Below, in pieces: positions 11,214 to 26,500 of a stretch of DNA of 64,000 nt; the first letter of the stretch is position 1; the number at the start of each line of letters is the position of its first letter. Both the position numbers and the translations under genes were made by a program. The stretch lies in contig OY855905.1 of the NCBI GenBank assembly GCA_963693305.1, forward strand, positions 35,723,137 to 35,787,136, given 5' to 3'. The stretch comes from Meandrina meandrites. Its lineage: Eukaryota; Cnidaria; Anthozoa; Scleractinia; Meandrinidae. Under the pieces are notes generated by a model. That model had not been told where the DNA came from and did no database searches. It saw only the letters and a list, made by a program, of their open reading frames with translations.

Positions 11214-14200
11214 TTAATGTACTCTCTTCTGCTGTCGACTTCTGTAGATGTCATTCACAGGAGGTGCAGCAGAACTCTCATCATCACTTTCATGATCAGC
11301 ACCTGGTCTTTTGACACCACGTTTCTGTTGGTCAACCTCCATTCCATCTTCACTGCCCTCGACTCCATTCACAGGACCCAACTCAGCATCTGGTAACCCT
11401 GTTGTAATGGTCGGGTCATAATTAAAACAATACAAAACAAATCTGTTAGATGCTAAACAAAATGTCACAAATAAAAATATCACTGAGCTTGTTTGAAGCA
11501 AATTAGACTGATACTTTCAAAATTCAAAGTTTCCACAAACCTGAGGGCGGAAGATCTGGTATTTGACATTCCAAGGTTAACCTGATGAAGTCTTCAATCA
11601 TCACAAATGGACCCTGAACATTTAAGCAGAGATGCAGTCACTCAATCAGTATTATTTGCTGAATGGCACTGACCACAAATTGAACATAACACAGAACTTG
11701 GAAAGGACTGGGGACATGGCCCTTGACAATGATAAAGCTTGAATGTTAAATTTCCTGTTACGTTAGTGCTTGTTGACAATAAGCACTGATGGCTGAAGAA
11801 ACACGTTAGCTAGCTTGCTTTACTTTGTACAAATAAGTTGACATTTTTTTCCCTAAATTGAAGTAATTAAAAAAAAATTCTTTCAAACAGTCAGTTAATC
11901 TACTCAAACCAGCTGTGTACTTCAAGTAGTATGTCAAAAACAAGGGCGAGTGCTTCATCGCATTTTCCAGAGAAACAGATGAAAGCACAAGGCCATAGGC
12001 TTTATGTACAATAAGACAATGTAAGACGGTAATCTCATTTTATAATGAGTTTGGTGTCTATAATTCATCCATGCTTATCATTAAATACATGTTCAGCCAA
12101 TAGGGCACCACAATTCTTATTAAATTAGTAAAGGAAGTGGTTTAGCCCATTTTGCTGGTCATTATAGCACTGGTATTTCTGACAATGACTACAAAAGCCA
12201 TATCAGATTTTCACAGTGCACCCTGGATTCTTAACGATATGTCAGTAGGGTTGGCAAAAGGAAGAAGATCAGAGACAAAGCAAAATGCTGTGTTTAATAT
12301 ACCACCAAACAGTCAACTTCACCAAAATAGCACCTTGTTACAGAAACCACCCTATAAGAGGACATAATGTAGTTGGCTCTGGCCTGACAGTAGGAGCTGA
12401 TTGTATTATTTTTACTTGCGACCTTACACTATATGCATTTGGCATTTGGCTGACAAATTACCTGAAAACAAGATGGCGGAGGTAACAGGGTCATAAGATG
12501 TGCAGCTGCTGGGGGTACAGGAAACACTCCACCTGGTACAGAATGAAGGCCAACTGCAAAATAATGCACGGTTTTATGATAAACACTAGAGGAAATATCA
12601 GTAGTGAACAACATCCTCATTTATTGACATTATAGAAATTTTTCGCTTACTGTTGCTGAACCAAGTGACTTTGCTAGACAACAAATTCAATAAATACATG
12701 ATTTATGACTGTTTTGATCTTCTTACCAGCCCCTGCTGTTGGTTTGAATGGTGTCATCTGTGATGTGTCTGGTCTGGGAAATTTAACCGGCTTTTCTTCA
12801 CTCTGCTCATCTTGAGAAGCAACTGAGGAGAGAACGTTTGGCACACTGCCACTCTGTCTTGTGGAACCCTTCAAATGGGAATTTAAAAAATGGCAATATT
12901 AAAACTGATACATCACTCTTGTATTATCATGATGCCACACGCCGCACTAATGAAATTGTTACTAGAGTCCAAAAATAGACTGACAGTTAGGTTTCCACAT
13001 TACCTAAAATATCGATTTTTCAAAAACTTTTTTGAACATCATTCACTGCATTTCATGCATGGAAGCACAAGATGGCAGTGATTAACAAGCCTTAATTCTT
13101 TACTTTGTACTACAGGACTGTTGTACAGCCATAATGCATACTAGTGAAAGCCTCTGTTGGTGTTATTGTGTTAGAGGTTGGATTAAAGGGAATGTAGTGT
13201 GTATAGAAGGTACATACATGTGTAAGTCTACACAGAAAAAAAAGTGACAGTTGCTTACAACACAACAGCAAGAACTAGTTGTCTCACTTACCACATAGCC
13301 CATTATTTTTAGCTCCAAAGGTGTACAAGGGAAGAGATCCAAGTATTTGTACCTGTCAACAAGTACCGATGTTTCATGGCCCTCTAATTCCTACAAACCA
13401 AACAAATAAATGGTTGAAATAACGAGGCAAAAGGATTGTTCTTCCTGATGAGTGAAAGCCCGGGCAATAGACAAGCAGACTCACCTCTTTGTAGATTTCA
13501 AGTTTTCTATTCTCCACCTTTACTAAGCTGGCCAAGTCACCACTTGTGGCTTCAAATTCCAGAAATTTTCCCCAAACGTCACTGAAAAAAAGAGAGAATT
13601 GTTAAAAGGTCAATCTGTACACCTGTTGAAAATTAAGTCTAGTAGTCTAGAACAGCCAGCCAGAAAGAAAGTTAGCTGTAATTTGACAAACCTTGCTTTG
13701 TCTTTAGGCATAGAACTCAGAACTTTCTCAAACAGCACTCTTGTATTGTTGTCGTCTGCAAGAAAAATGAAGTCTTCAAAATAAGGATATACAAAACCAC
13801 ACCTATAAGTAAAGCTTGCATGGCCTGGCGCAGATTTCTTGTTGAACATTGAAAGAATCTTGATCAATAAAACTAATTGTCACTCAAATTATCATATGAT
13901 CTTCAATTCATCCAGTGCTTCAAATAATGACACGCGAGGTACAATAAAATAATCTTTTCATCTGATAAACAAAGTGTAGTTTTAAAGTAAAAATTATTAT
14001 TAAAATGTATGTTGCAGTGCACTTACCATTTAAATGTGATAAATAATCAACATATGCCAGTACATAGTCTGTTTCATTCATGTATTTCTGTCATCAAAAT
14101 AAGGAAGCACAACTTATTACAATAAGAATATAGGATCTATCTTTTATGGAGTCATACACAACACAAAAATCAAAGTTTAGATGGACCAGTATAACAGAGG

Positions 14201-14424
14201 TCTACAGATCACTACCTTTAAACCAAGCTCAAAGATCTTAAATGCAACTGCTTTGTCCTGAAATAAAATAACAATGAAACTATCTGTTATTGGCATGGAT
14301 CTTTAACCTGCTGATTAATAAAATTGTAAAGGCACGATAAAAATGTACTTTAAGCCTTACTTTGCTGCAGTAGTACTCCATAAGAGCTGCAGATATGAAA
14401 ACCTGGAAACAGATTAATGGTCAG

Positions 14425-14504
<80 letters not shown>

Positions 14505-17500
14505 AAGGACAGATGGATGGACAAATGGATGGGTGGTCCACTACCTCTTGGAATGATTGAGTTACCAATCATTGGTTTTTAAACAATAGATAACAGGTCA
14601 TAACAAAACCCCTAGTCCTAAAAATCAATAGAGGTAGTGTTTACAGCAGGTGAATGAAATGAGGTTCTATAGAGGTGGTCTCTTACTGAAATGGATGGAA
14701 GGAAGGACAGATGGATGATGGATGGATCAATTGAATTATTAAAGGATTTTACACTTGTCATCCTTTTTAATATTGATACCTACATGAAAGTTTGTTCTTG
14801 AATCCTCTCTTGCCCTCTTGAAAACTGCTCGACTCTCTTTAATGCTTTCTGACCTTCTTGCAAATTTCATGTATTGGATATAAACCTGCAGGAAATATAC
14901 CAGACACCAGAAAAAAGGAAAGTATAACTAAAATATGCAGTAATATTATGTGCCCCAGAAAAAAGATTGAAGCCTTTATCTTCACCAGTAGTTCATTTCA
15001 ATAAAATCTATAATATACACATATAAAAAATATTGTATTATCTATAGTAGTTAAAGTAACTCCCAAACATATTTGAAGCAAAATAAAGCTATAATGCTGG
15101 TTTTCTCTAGCATTAATCTCAAACAATAAAATAAAAACAAAATTAGTCACTTGTCCTAACACATTGTAGAGAAAATTAAAAAAGATATATTCTCACCAAA
15201 GTTGCATCTATATTCTCAAGGGCTAGGTATTTTTCGTAGATTTCCTTTGCCTTTTGAAATTTCATCCTTCCCTACAGAAAACAAAGATGAAAAGAGTATT
15301 TACATATACTTGGTAGGATTAGATTACTCTGGACTGGATTGCTAAGACTTTAAGCAAGTTTCTACCAAGAGGCACAGCACCCTTAACATTGATAGTGATA
15401 GCCCATCTGGTGACAACCACTGACACCAACTGTCGTAAAAAAAAAATAAAAAGGTATAAAAGTGCCAAAAAATTTATTTTAAAACCTAACATTTTCCGCT
15501 AGGTCCTTCATCAGTGGTGTTCGGACATGCTGACAAGTTCAAACACCACTGATGATGACAAGTTCAAACACCACTGATGAAGGGCCAGCCCAAAACATTT
15601 GGCTTTTAAATAACTTTTTGGGAACTTTCAAAACTTGTTAAGGTTTTAAAATTTATTCATCCAAGTGCCACACAGTACTCTGAACTCTTGTTCATCATTT
15701 TTACCAACTGTGGTCTGGTTAAAGACCATGTTCAGTCAATTGATAATTAAAAGAACATCCATAATCCTAACCAGTCCCACCCAGATTTCATCAACCCAAT
15801 CCTGACCAATAAAACTTTGGTGTAGTTTGAATTATTTTGTTTAACTATCTTTAAATGAGAAGTAATTTTCCTGTGCTATCCTCTTTTCAAACTTATAAAC
15901 CTTATATGCAAAATTGCCTACAATTTGGTGTCAGTGCTTTTTTCGGTTACCTCTTCAAAGTCAGCATATGCAAAGTACAACAGCATGCTGTGTTTCATCA
16001 GTCCTGTGATGGCTCTTTCATACATGGCTGCAGCTTCATCTCCCAGCACTTTAGATCCCTGCATGTCCTACAGTATTACATATGCAAACACACACATGCC
16101 AAAAAATAAGTTCCAAGAAAACCTTGTTTGCAAGATTGGTGCAATCACTGATTACATAACAGGGCACATCTAAGGGTAGGGTGCAGGTGGTGTGCACCCT
16201 CCCCCCCCCCCCCCCCCCCCACCTCTGAGATGGCTGGGCAGCTTTCTAATACAACTGGTGTTCTGCAAAAAAATTAAAAAGAAACTTTGTCCTCCCCCTC
16301 CTAAGAAAATCCTGGATCCGCCCCTGTATAACGGAAATTCGCAATGGAGACTGCTGCACAAAATTTTGCAAAGGAATCCTCACTTCAGACATATGGTACA
16401 GGTAACCTATTACGTGAGCCTGGAAATGATTCTGGAGCATTGGGAGATTCTCAGACAAGCATTTTACTTAGGCATTGCTTGCTTGAAACCATTTTTTTTT
16501 TCACAGAAATTAAAATGGATGTGAACAAGTTAGTTCTTTGCAGCTGTGTTCTTACATGATTAAAAGTTACAATATTTAATTATTGCTGTTGTTGAATTGC
16601 AAACATTGCAGCTGTAATTACCCCTTTGTCCATCATCTTTTGACTGACTTGTTCCAGGTACAGAGCTGCTTCACACCACACATTAGGATGAAACCCCATT
16701 GTCTGCAGACATTGTTCATAGGCATACACCACTGCAACGGCACATATATTGATATTTTATATGGGGAGAAAAATAATAAACCCTTTGAAGAAATGATACC
16801 TTACTTACTTAGCATTAAGCGACAAATTGCAACAATAAGCCCTCCCAAAACAAAAATCGCCATTACCAAAAGCCTTCAATAATCAGTCTACGCCCCCCCC
16901 CCCCCCCCCCCCACTCCTTTGAAATGTTATGCATGGTATACTTAATACGGAATGTCGCCTGATACTTAGCTGATGAGGGCATATGCATAGGCCGAGTTGG
17001 CTAAAATTAGACAATATTCTACAAGATTGAGCAGGATAATGATATTGTTTTTAATTATTATTCAACAAATTGTCAACAAAGAGTATTTTACAGCTAAAAA
17101 TACTGTGGTTATGCAGTGCTTTGCAATACTTTGGCAAATAGTAGCAACCTACTTATATCACAGGATATGATATATAGGGATAACGGATAACAAGGATGTG
17201 CAGACCACATATGGGCATCGCACGAACTTGTTGAATGATAATACCATTTAATTGTAATCTTACAAACCTCTCTTAGTAAGAAGGGCTGTATCCTCTGTTC
17301 TCAATGGGTTGCTCTTTTCCCAGGCAATATACTTCTTCCAAATTTGCAACTAGATGTGGGAGAAAAAGTACATGCGAGTACATTTGAATGATATTACATC
17401 AGAATGACCACTGAAACAACAGAACATCAGATGGGGTGGTCTATAATGTCACATGTACCATGTGGGAGATACATAATGCCTCAGGGTCACTTAACACTTT

Positions 17501-20500
17501 CCAACTGAGAATCAAACCTCAAGTCGTAACAGGGTAAATCCCAAAGAATGAATTTATGGTCCTTACTTAGTCTAGCCTGGCATAAACAGAAAAGAAATTT
17601 ATAAAATTACCAAATACCTGTTTAGTCTCATCTGCACTTCCCTGCACAGGAACTGCAGGGTTTCCTTTCACTAATCCGCGAGTTATGGCTTCATACTCCT
17701 AAAAAGGTGAAGTGAATTTACACAAACTTGATTCAGTTCTTAATTAATATGTAAATTATAGGAATTTTGCTATTTTTGTTGAGGAGTGTCATATATTGGG
17801 AAGTTGTTCTTTTCTAGGGGACCAGGTCAGGAGATCGGGAGAAAGGGAGACAAGATTAAGATATCATACTTAAATGTTACAGTTCACACCGCCTTTGAGT
17901 TGTTTCTTCAAATTGTAATTTCAATCATCAAATTTGTTTGTGCAATGATTTTTTAGTTAGTGCAAAATATTTATATCTTCGTTCCTGCTACACCTTGTCA
18001 GTAGTCTGTTCTGCTGGTGCTTATACAGGATATATAAAACTATTTACAGCCAACTAACTAACCATGTCGGCTCATAATAAGTCAACAGAACCTGCAGCCT
18101 TGCTGGTACTGTTGGACTCATTATTCTTCCAAAAATGATTGTCGTATTGGTATTTTCAACTCTATTCCTTTTGCAATTTTTGCTTTATATTCTGGTTTTA
18201 AACGCCCTCAAAGCTAAGGCTTGCTCTATGTGACGATAATTTAGGGTTACCACTGTACTAAATTTACAATGTGTGTTGAATCACTGGTGATATGTATTTA
18301 CCTTTGAAACTCTTCTGGCATTCATGTAGTCTCTTGTTTTATCATCAATCAGTTTCTTACCTAAAGTCTTGTTTACATTCTGAAATGGAAACAACTTTGC
18401 TTAGCTGCAATCTTTTTCGTTTTTACAAGGTTCCCCTTTTTTTGGAGAGTCATACATTATTTTGGTAGCCTAGCTCATGCTCATCATTAATTTGGTGATA
18501 CTGACTTAAATATTTTTTTACTTACTACTTTATGTTCTATATTGAATTGTGTAAGGAAGGCCATCATCGACTGGAACAATATACCACCTCAGTTAAGAAT
18601 CAACAGTGAGAGCTCTTCAAGTCAGCAGAGCACTACAATGCACCTATGTGCTTGAACATTGTCTTGTAAACTTTTAGCTAGTTTGCACTTGCTACTACAC
18701 GCACACATACACTTCAATCTGCACTTATGGATTTTCACTTTTGTAACAATTTTTATTGCACTTGCAAACTGTCCTGGATAGGATTTTGTAAGTTACATTT
18801 TGCAGCTGCAGCCCAAATAACTAAAAATTTGTCAAGAACCATGTGTCAAACAAAGCATCTATCTACACACAACATAGAAACAGAGCTAGCTACAAGTCTT
18901 ATACACACCTGTTCAAAAGCATTATATTCTCTCCACAGTGCTTCTAAATTTAAGATGGGAGTCACCACAGCTCTCTGGAAGAAATACATTTAGTAACAAT
19001 GATTTAAAAAGTTATTTATAAGTATTATGATGAATTATGAAAATAAATTCCAGTTTCTGAAAAAAGTTCATTGCTGATTAAGACCAAAACGTAAAAAGGG
19101 AAAAAAAATGGAAGCACCCTTTACTGTACAATTATGTCACTGATATCGTACATTACCTGATAAACTTTTCGAATGGTGATAATCTTGCGGTTTTCTGCAT
19201 AGCTGCCAACTGCATCACTATAAGAGCAAAACAATTTAATAAGCAATGGTTATAATTAATACAATGACAAATGGCAGTGACTTTTGGAATTAGCCAATGA
19301 CCCTCTCAGTCCACAAGCTTCTTTGCAGATTTCATCCATGTCCGTCATTCTGCCATCGTTCCATGTGATCAAGTTGCCACTGAAGTTTGGCAAGTCGTTG
19401 TGCTTGATCCAGTGTAGTTTGTCCTCAACAAGTCTCTGGTTTCTGTAATCAGGGACTTTTCATGGTGTAGGGTAATAAGCCATCAACCAACTCCAAGTAG
19501 AGAAGTTGGTGTGTTTATCAGGGTTTTCCTTCCCTTCTTTCCCCTAGTAGCTACCTTGCTGGGCTAACAGGTGTTAGTTACCCTGTGGGTTTTGGCTCGG
19601 AGCTTTCTATCTTCTCTGCCCTTTGACGCATAATGGCAGAATGGGCCCTCCTCTAAACAATTAACTTAGGGAATCCCGGCATAAAAAACCCTCTCAGTGG
19701 ACACTCCCAGTGCCAATAATTAAAATAAGCTCTTACCCAGACTTCAGAAAATTCACAAAATCAATCCAAATCTGTAAGAAGCAAAACAGAGTGGGAATCA
19801 ACAAAACAGTTGATTAAAAATTGAGAAATAACAGACATCCTTAGCTTTTATGACTTTCAGCATTCAGTGATTGGCTGAAAGCTATGTTCAGTGTTTATTG
19901 AAACAAACACAAGTGGGATATTACTTTTGAGGAAAGTTAAAATACTTTGTTTTGTAACTGCTTGTTGTTTTAGAATTCCACTACCTTTTTACACAACTTT
20001 GTAGTACAGAAATGCTGCCAAAAACACTTAGTATATACCTGGTAAGAGTTAAAGTCTAGCCCAACTTTATCCAGGGCAAATTCATATGCTTGCAGCATTT
20101 TATCTCTGCAAATTATAAGAACATGAGATGTTTATAAGTCAGTTGAGATTTCTTTCAAGGGGGAAGTTCAGATTCAGAGGGGGAGGGAGGGAGATGAGGT
20201 AGGGGTGGGGGGGGGGGGGGAGAGAGGTACAGACTCCAATAGAAATTTGAAATGAAGCCAGATAATGATAACCCTCACGGGTGTGAACAATACCAATGAA
20301 ACAAGAAATTGACCAGAGTTTTCTGATTCTTAACATAAAAGAATTGAAGCATAAAAACCTATCTTGATATTTTGTTACCTACAGCCAAACATAGCAGACA
20401 CTTGACTTTTGAAAGGAGCAAAGACTGCAGGACAATTCTATAGAGTGCCTTCTGATTATAATTCTCTTTCCCACCTGGCCCAGAGGCTGCCTACATTTTT

Positions 20501-23500
20501 GGTACTCAACATTTTTTTCTTAGCCCATCAGATTTGAACAGAAGTCCAATAATTGCAAAATATCTTTAACTTCAATAAAAAATTAAAGAAGGTCATTAGA
20601 AAAATTCTAAAGGGGTGGGGAGTCTCATAAGTAGCAATAACCGGGTATGAAGCTTTACTGGAACTTCTGGAGGGGTATGGATATTTTCTGACACAATTTG
20701 CCACAGGCCAAAATGATTGTGGCCTCTAAACAAGCCATAGTCATTCCTTTATAATTCATTCCGTGTGAAAGTGATGGCACAGAATGATTTGACCCAAATG
20801 TTTTGTGCTGGTTTCACAGTGCTACAAAGATCTGTGTGGTGTCTCTGATTGGTCTTTGCCAATTTCTGTGTTAGAGTAACAACCAATACGAGACATTACA
20901 CATCTATATGGACCAAGTGCATGAACATTCAGAGGCATTTGTCTACTCAATGATAACTGAATCACATCTTATGATCAAACAAATTCACGTACATCATCAT
21001 GGATCAATCCCAGGGGATCAGTACTGTTGTTTTACAACCCTGTATATGTGAGAACAGGAATTGAGTCCAAAAAAGAAGTTTCTATTTTACGCGCAGTATG
21101 GTGGAAAGACACTGGCCAGGTAAGTGAGATTTAAGGTTGGGAGGGGGACCAGAGGACCCTAACTGGGTGGAGCTCTTTAGAGGGAGGTGGAGCTCTTTGA
21201 TTCTTCATTGTAACCCTTCCGGTAATTCCTTCACACCTACTGGGGAATTAAGGGCCATTTGCTGGCAAAGCTTCATTGTCTAATAATTTCTGTCACTTTA
21301 GGAGTGAGATTTCTTTTTAACTATTATACCCAGAGACAATTCTCAATATTTTTCTTTATTTTTTTGAACTGCTTAATTGATTACCATAGCAATTTTTTTA
21401 TAGTCACCTCAAAAGGTGTAACAGACCATAAGACATTTATCGGCAAAGCAAGCCTACCTAAAATTTTGAAGAGAGCTTTTTGTCTCCTTAACATATGACA
21501 GGTAACACTTCCAAAGATCAATGTTTAACACCTTGATCAAACATTTCTGGAAAAGCTGAAATAAGAGAAGTGACAAAAGACAGTTCAAAGGTGGGTTATT
21601 TACACCAGCAACAATCAACTTTGTAAGTACTGTAAAACAGCTAGTGCCAATTAACTTTGGCAGTTATTGCCACCTTGTCAACAAGATCCAGTTAATTTCC
21701 TGCATTCAATAATCCTTATCAACACTGACAATGCGAGCATTGCACTTGGCAATTTCATGGGATCATCTGAAAAAACTTATAAATCATCAAAATGTGCCAT
21801 CTACAACAATGGCAAACTTTCACCAACTCTGATTGCTACCCATTCTGGTGATCAAAACTGAGAAATCACTAACTTATCCAAATAAAACTGATCAAATCCA
21901 TCACAACTCTTCTTAATGGTGGACCAGGGGCGTAGCGAGCCTGGACCTACAGTTATAGGCCCATAAGCCTGGGCCTAAAATTTTTTTTAGCCCACTCATG
22001 TGCAGTAGCTATAGTGAGCAATTCAGGCCGAGGCACTTTCAAGATAAAATGGAAGGCAATATACATTATAAACATCGCAACTACCCTTCCGCCATTACAC
22101 CGAGTCTTTCCTTTGAAGATAAGGGCATTTATATATTTAGCAAGGAGTGAAAGTAGGCCCATTGTCTTGTTATGAAATGTCAATAAGGTACTCTTGAACC
22201 CAACCACCCCCACCCCCACCCCCTGCCAAGAAGCGGCCTTTACGGCCCGGTTGGCCAGGCCTACAACTCTTCAGAAAGCTGGCTACACCCCTGGAGACAG
22301 TTCATCTCATGGAAAAATTTTTTTTCCACAACACAATTGTACCCCATGCCTCTGTTCTTGGAGACAAATACAAACTGCTGAATGTTCAAGCAGTAAAACA
22401 ATCTTCTCAAGGCACAGCTGCTCAAAGTAAACCAAGAGTTACCAACTACATCTACTTTTAAGACCCACCAGGAACTACTATTACCTTTTCTACTTGTTCA
22501 TAGTTCTTATGTTTCATCTGAAAGAAAACCAACCACAAAAATTCATTTTGAGGATCCTTTATGGTAATATGCACACATCTTGAGTATATGATATTCTAAT
22601 ACCTCAGGAGGCAATTCAAGAAGACCAATACAACTTTCTCATGGGTCTCTATAAGTATCCGCTTTAACTTTTAAGACTGGTTTCTGCTGAACATTTACGG
22701 CAAAAATAAAGTGCCAACCAACATTTTGAATACGATAAAGAAAAACTTGTTGAAACTTTAAATCTCAAGCTGAGCCCATGAGCGAAAAATGAATTTGAAG
22801 TAATATATCAAACACGAGGGAGAGTGTTTCATCACATTTCCAAACACCGAGAAGAGAGTTGAAAACATGACACGTAGCTGAGTCTTTTTGATGAATGTCA
22901 AGGTGTTTGGACGTGTGATGAAACACTCTCACAGGTGTTTGATATATCTTCTCAATCGAAACTAAAACTATGGAGAAAACAGAGAAAGAAAATCTTAAAA
23001 ATCAATGCTAATTAAGATCAGATTTCAAACCACCGTCACGGTTCTGATTTCCTTTGTGTTAACCAGATGAATAATTATTATTAATGAGTTTGAGAAGTTT
23101 ATATCTATAATTTTTAACCTTTCACGTCCACTCAGATCAAAACAAAATAAAACATGTTTAAAGCACTTTTACAGAGTTTGACGTAAACTTTCTTGATAAT
23201 GCTAAATAGAAGTTAATCTCAGGGTCACTTTAGTATTCAAAATGCTATGGTGCTTTGAGTAGCCTTTTAGTAATTAACTTTTGCACTTACTGCTCAAACT
23301 TTGAGTGGAGTCTGTCTTAATATGGGAATGAGACAATCAAATCATCTGAGACTTTTCTGAGAAATTTTAGGTGCTGATTGACACAAAAGGTCCCTTTAGT
23401 CAAGGGGAAAAGTGCCATTGTGACAAATCTACATTGAGGCATTCATAAAGGTTATGACTTTTATCCAATTAAAGAACCACAACTGTGCAATCTTGGAATT

Positions 23501-26500
23501 TCATGTAACCATCTAAGGGGCACTAGAATTTTTTGTGATTACATGGTGAATTTTAGCCTGGGTTGTAGACACAATAACTGCACATTCCCATGCTCACTTT
23601 TCAGCCTGGGCTGAAATTTATATGCGATTACATGAGTTTTTCAGCCTGGTTTGTGAAAACAGGCCAAAACTCTCTTCATGTAATCACGAACTTCTTTCTA
23701 CAACATTTGTTCTGGAAGCTGGGCTGACATCTCAGCCTGGTTAACCAGGCTGAAATATTTGCCATGTAATCAGCCCCAAAATCTGTCAATCCTATATTTT
23801 TGAGGGTAACAAGTGAGTTTCATTATGACCAAAATTTCCATTCAAATGGTAATTTCACACACTTGCTGGCATGGAATCCTTTCACTCCAAGGGTAAAGTT
23901 TCAATTCCCCTACTGATTGTCACATTTTGAACTTTTTTAGTTACAACATTTTGAAGGCATATCAAGACAATAAATCGCCTTCATTAGTTCACTGTTTGAA
24001 AACGTGTTAAGGGGGTCCTCCTTAACTACCAATTTGTTGCTAACAAAGGTTTCTAACTATCACATTTTGGAAACCAAATCTCTCACAGATAAGTTTTTTG
24101 CACAAGTTTGTTCTATTGAACAATCATTCAACAGTTTCAAATCATGGCCATATTTGGTACGTCATGTGACCAGAACAGATAAAACGTAAAACACAAACTA
24201 CAAAATGCTTCAAAATTGCTTGCCAACTAACCTGGATCTGAAGTTAAGAGGCACCTCCTTAATGATGTAAGCAAAATTATAAATATTGATCACTGATGGG
24301 AATTGAAACTTATCAGGTCATGTTTCATATTGCGGCCTTGTTCGCCATGAAGCTAACAGTTGATTTGGCTAAAGTGCACCAATAAAACACTTTATGTATG
24401 GAAGGTTATATTCTGTTTAGCTCAACCAGTGTTTATTTGTTGAGTAGGTTTTGAGGTTGAAAGTCATGTTGAATAAAGACATAATGGGTTGCCCATATCA
24501 TATACCACATCCATCAATTTGCTTATAGGGATGAAAAGTGTGCAGGAAAGATTTTTTCAAGCTCCCTTCTGGGCAGGAATGTCTTGTTTTGAAACTGAAT
24601 AATTTCACCAACTGCAAATATATTTTTAACAATCTATGACAAAAAAGGCAAAGTAACAGTCTTCAATATCCTTAAGACATAAACATGCACAGGTCATGTT
24701 GCCAAAGGAGAATGCGCTTGCAGTGTAAATAAAATTGGTGATACAAGGAGAAAATTGGAAGTATACACTGTTGAACACTCAAACCCTTATAATGACTCTG
24801 AACCCACCCACCATCAACACATAAATCCATCTCTTTCTTTAACTGGTGACTTCTTTGTATTTCACAATCCTTTTTTACAAGCACAGGAATGTTGAAGGCC
24901 AAATGAACTAACAAAGAATCCTAGCTTGAAAAAACAAGTGCATTGTTCTGATTCAAACCCTTCCCATCGCTTCAAGCATCGTGAATAGTCATTTTAATCT
25001 AAGGCAAACAATACGGACAAAAACATTTGCATTGCAGACATAAAGGATAGAAACCAGAAGACCAATAACTGCCTTTTATTAGCCAAGACTGCTCCACAAA
25101 GTACAAATAACGCGCAAAACGAGTACAAATATCAGACAATATTTGTACTCGTCTCATTTCCCCGATTGCGCAAATGATTAAAAACCTTGGCAACTCAGAA
25201 TTTTGGGGAAACGAAAAACATTAAGTGTGTAATATGGCTGTAAATTTTTACTAATCATTTGTATTTTGACTCGCCCTTCTTTGGGCTCGCCAAAATACTG
25301 CATGACTCATAAAAATATACAGCGATACTACACACTAAAATGTCTAATAAGATATATATAGCAGATTTTAACATCACACGTTGTCAAGATATGACAACAA
25401 CGCCCTCGACTTCTAGTTACTATTTATCATGTCTGAAATGTTATGATGTCATTGTCCTTGCATTCAAAAGGACAAATTATTGTCAAATTCCCTTGAAAAC
25501 AAAACACAAAATGGTTACTATAACACAAACCCCAGCCAATTGAATACAATGAAAATGGTCGTTTTATAGTGTCTCCATCTTGTTCATGAAACGTGTAGCA
25601 TGATGAAACTTATCTGTAGCAAAATCAAAATTGGGCCCTGGGTGGTGCTTTTACCTGCCCTAATAAAGGCCATCAGTCGTGGTTTTGTTTTTAATGAAGA
25701 AAACCTTATCGACAGAGATTGTACACTAAGAGGCCTGTAAAGAAAACATCCAAGTCTCTAAATATTACAAACTGAGAGTGATAACTGATCCAGGGTCAAA
25801 TGAAACCAAACTACACTAATATATAGTCACTATTGATGTGCTAGAGGGAATTTTTTCCACACATACTTGCATGGAATGGTCAAAGCACAGACTTGATTTC
25901 ACCATTCTTTATTACAAAAATATGATTTTACTTTCCAAGATTTTGAGATCTTTCTCAAAATCTGAAGACCTATAGCAATCAGGTGAGCAGGTCTTTGCTG
26001 GGGGTGGGGAAGGAAAGGTCACAAAAAGGTTCAAAAAGTGTCTTTTCTGTTTTCTTCTCCAAAGCATGGGAAGACACCCTTTTAGCTTAAACCTTTCTGG
26101 AGAGACCACCATACAGTCAGCCCTCTCTAAGACAGACACTGTTGGGGCCAGTTCCAACTGTCCGTATTGTAGGGAGTTTAGTTTTGTGACTGAAAAAAAC
26201 AGCAAGGACATGACCAACACCAGGTGTCCGTTTTAAAGAGGTGTCCATCTTAATTTGTAAGAGAGAGTTTACTGTAATGCATACATACAAACACTTGTTC
26301 AGCCTCTGATATAGATTTTCGTTCCTTAGCGTTGCATTGTGCTGCATCCTTACTGCACACAATGTCACACATGATAAATTCATGCACATAAGTCATGGTG
26401 CCTTATTCTTCATGACTGGAGCTCCCCAGAGGTAAATTGCAATTTTCTTGTAAACAAGAATGGTAATTTCTTTCCAACATGTAAAGTACGTTCTTAACCG

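Noticed and set aside
14425..14504. CRISPR-like repetition
   Set aside because: The repeat is a contiguous tetranucleotide microsatellite without spacers, in a eukaryotic intron.
20106..22484. An apparent missing CSTF3 exon between residues encoded at 22485 and 20105
   Set aside because: On closer reading the exon is present at 21458-21555, encoding [19 protein letters not shown] and restoring the phase, so the gene is complete.
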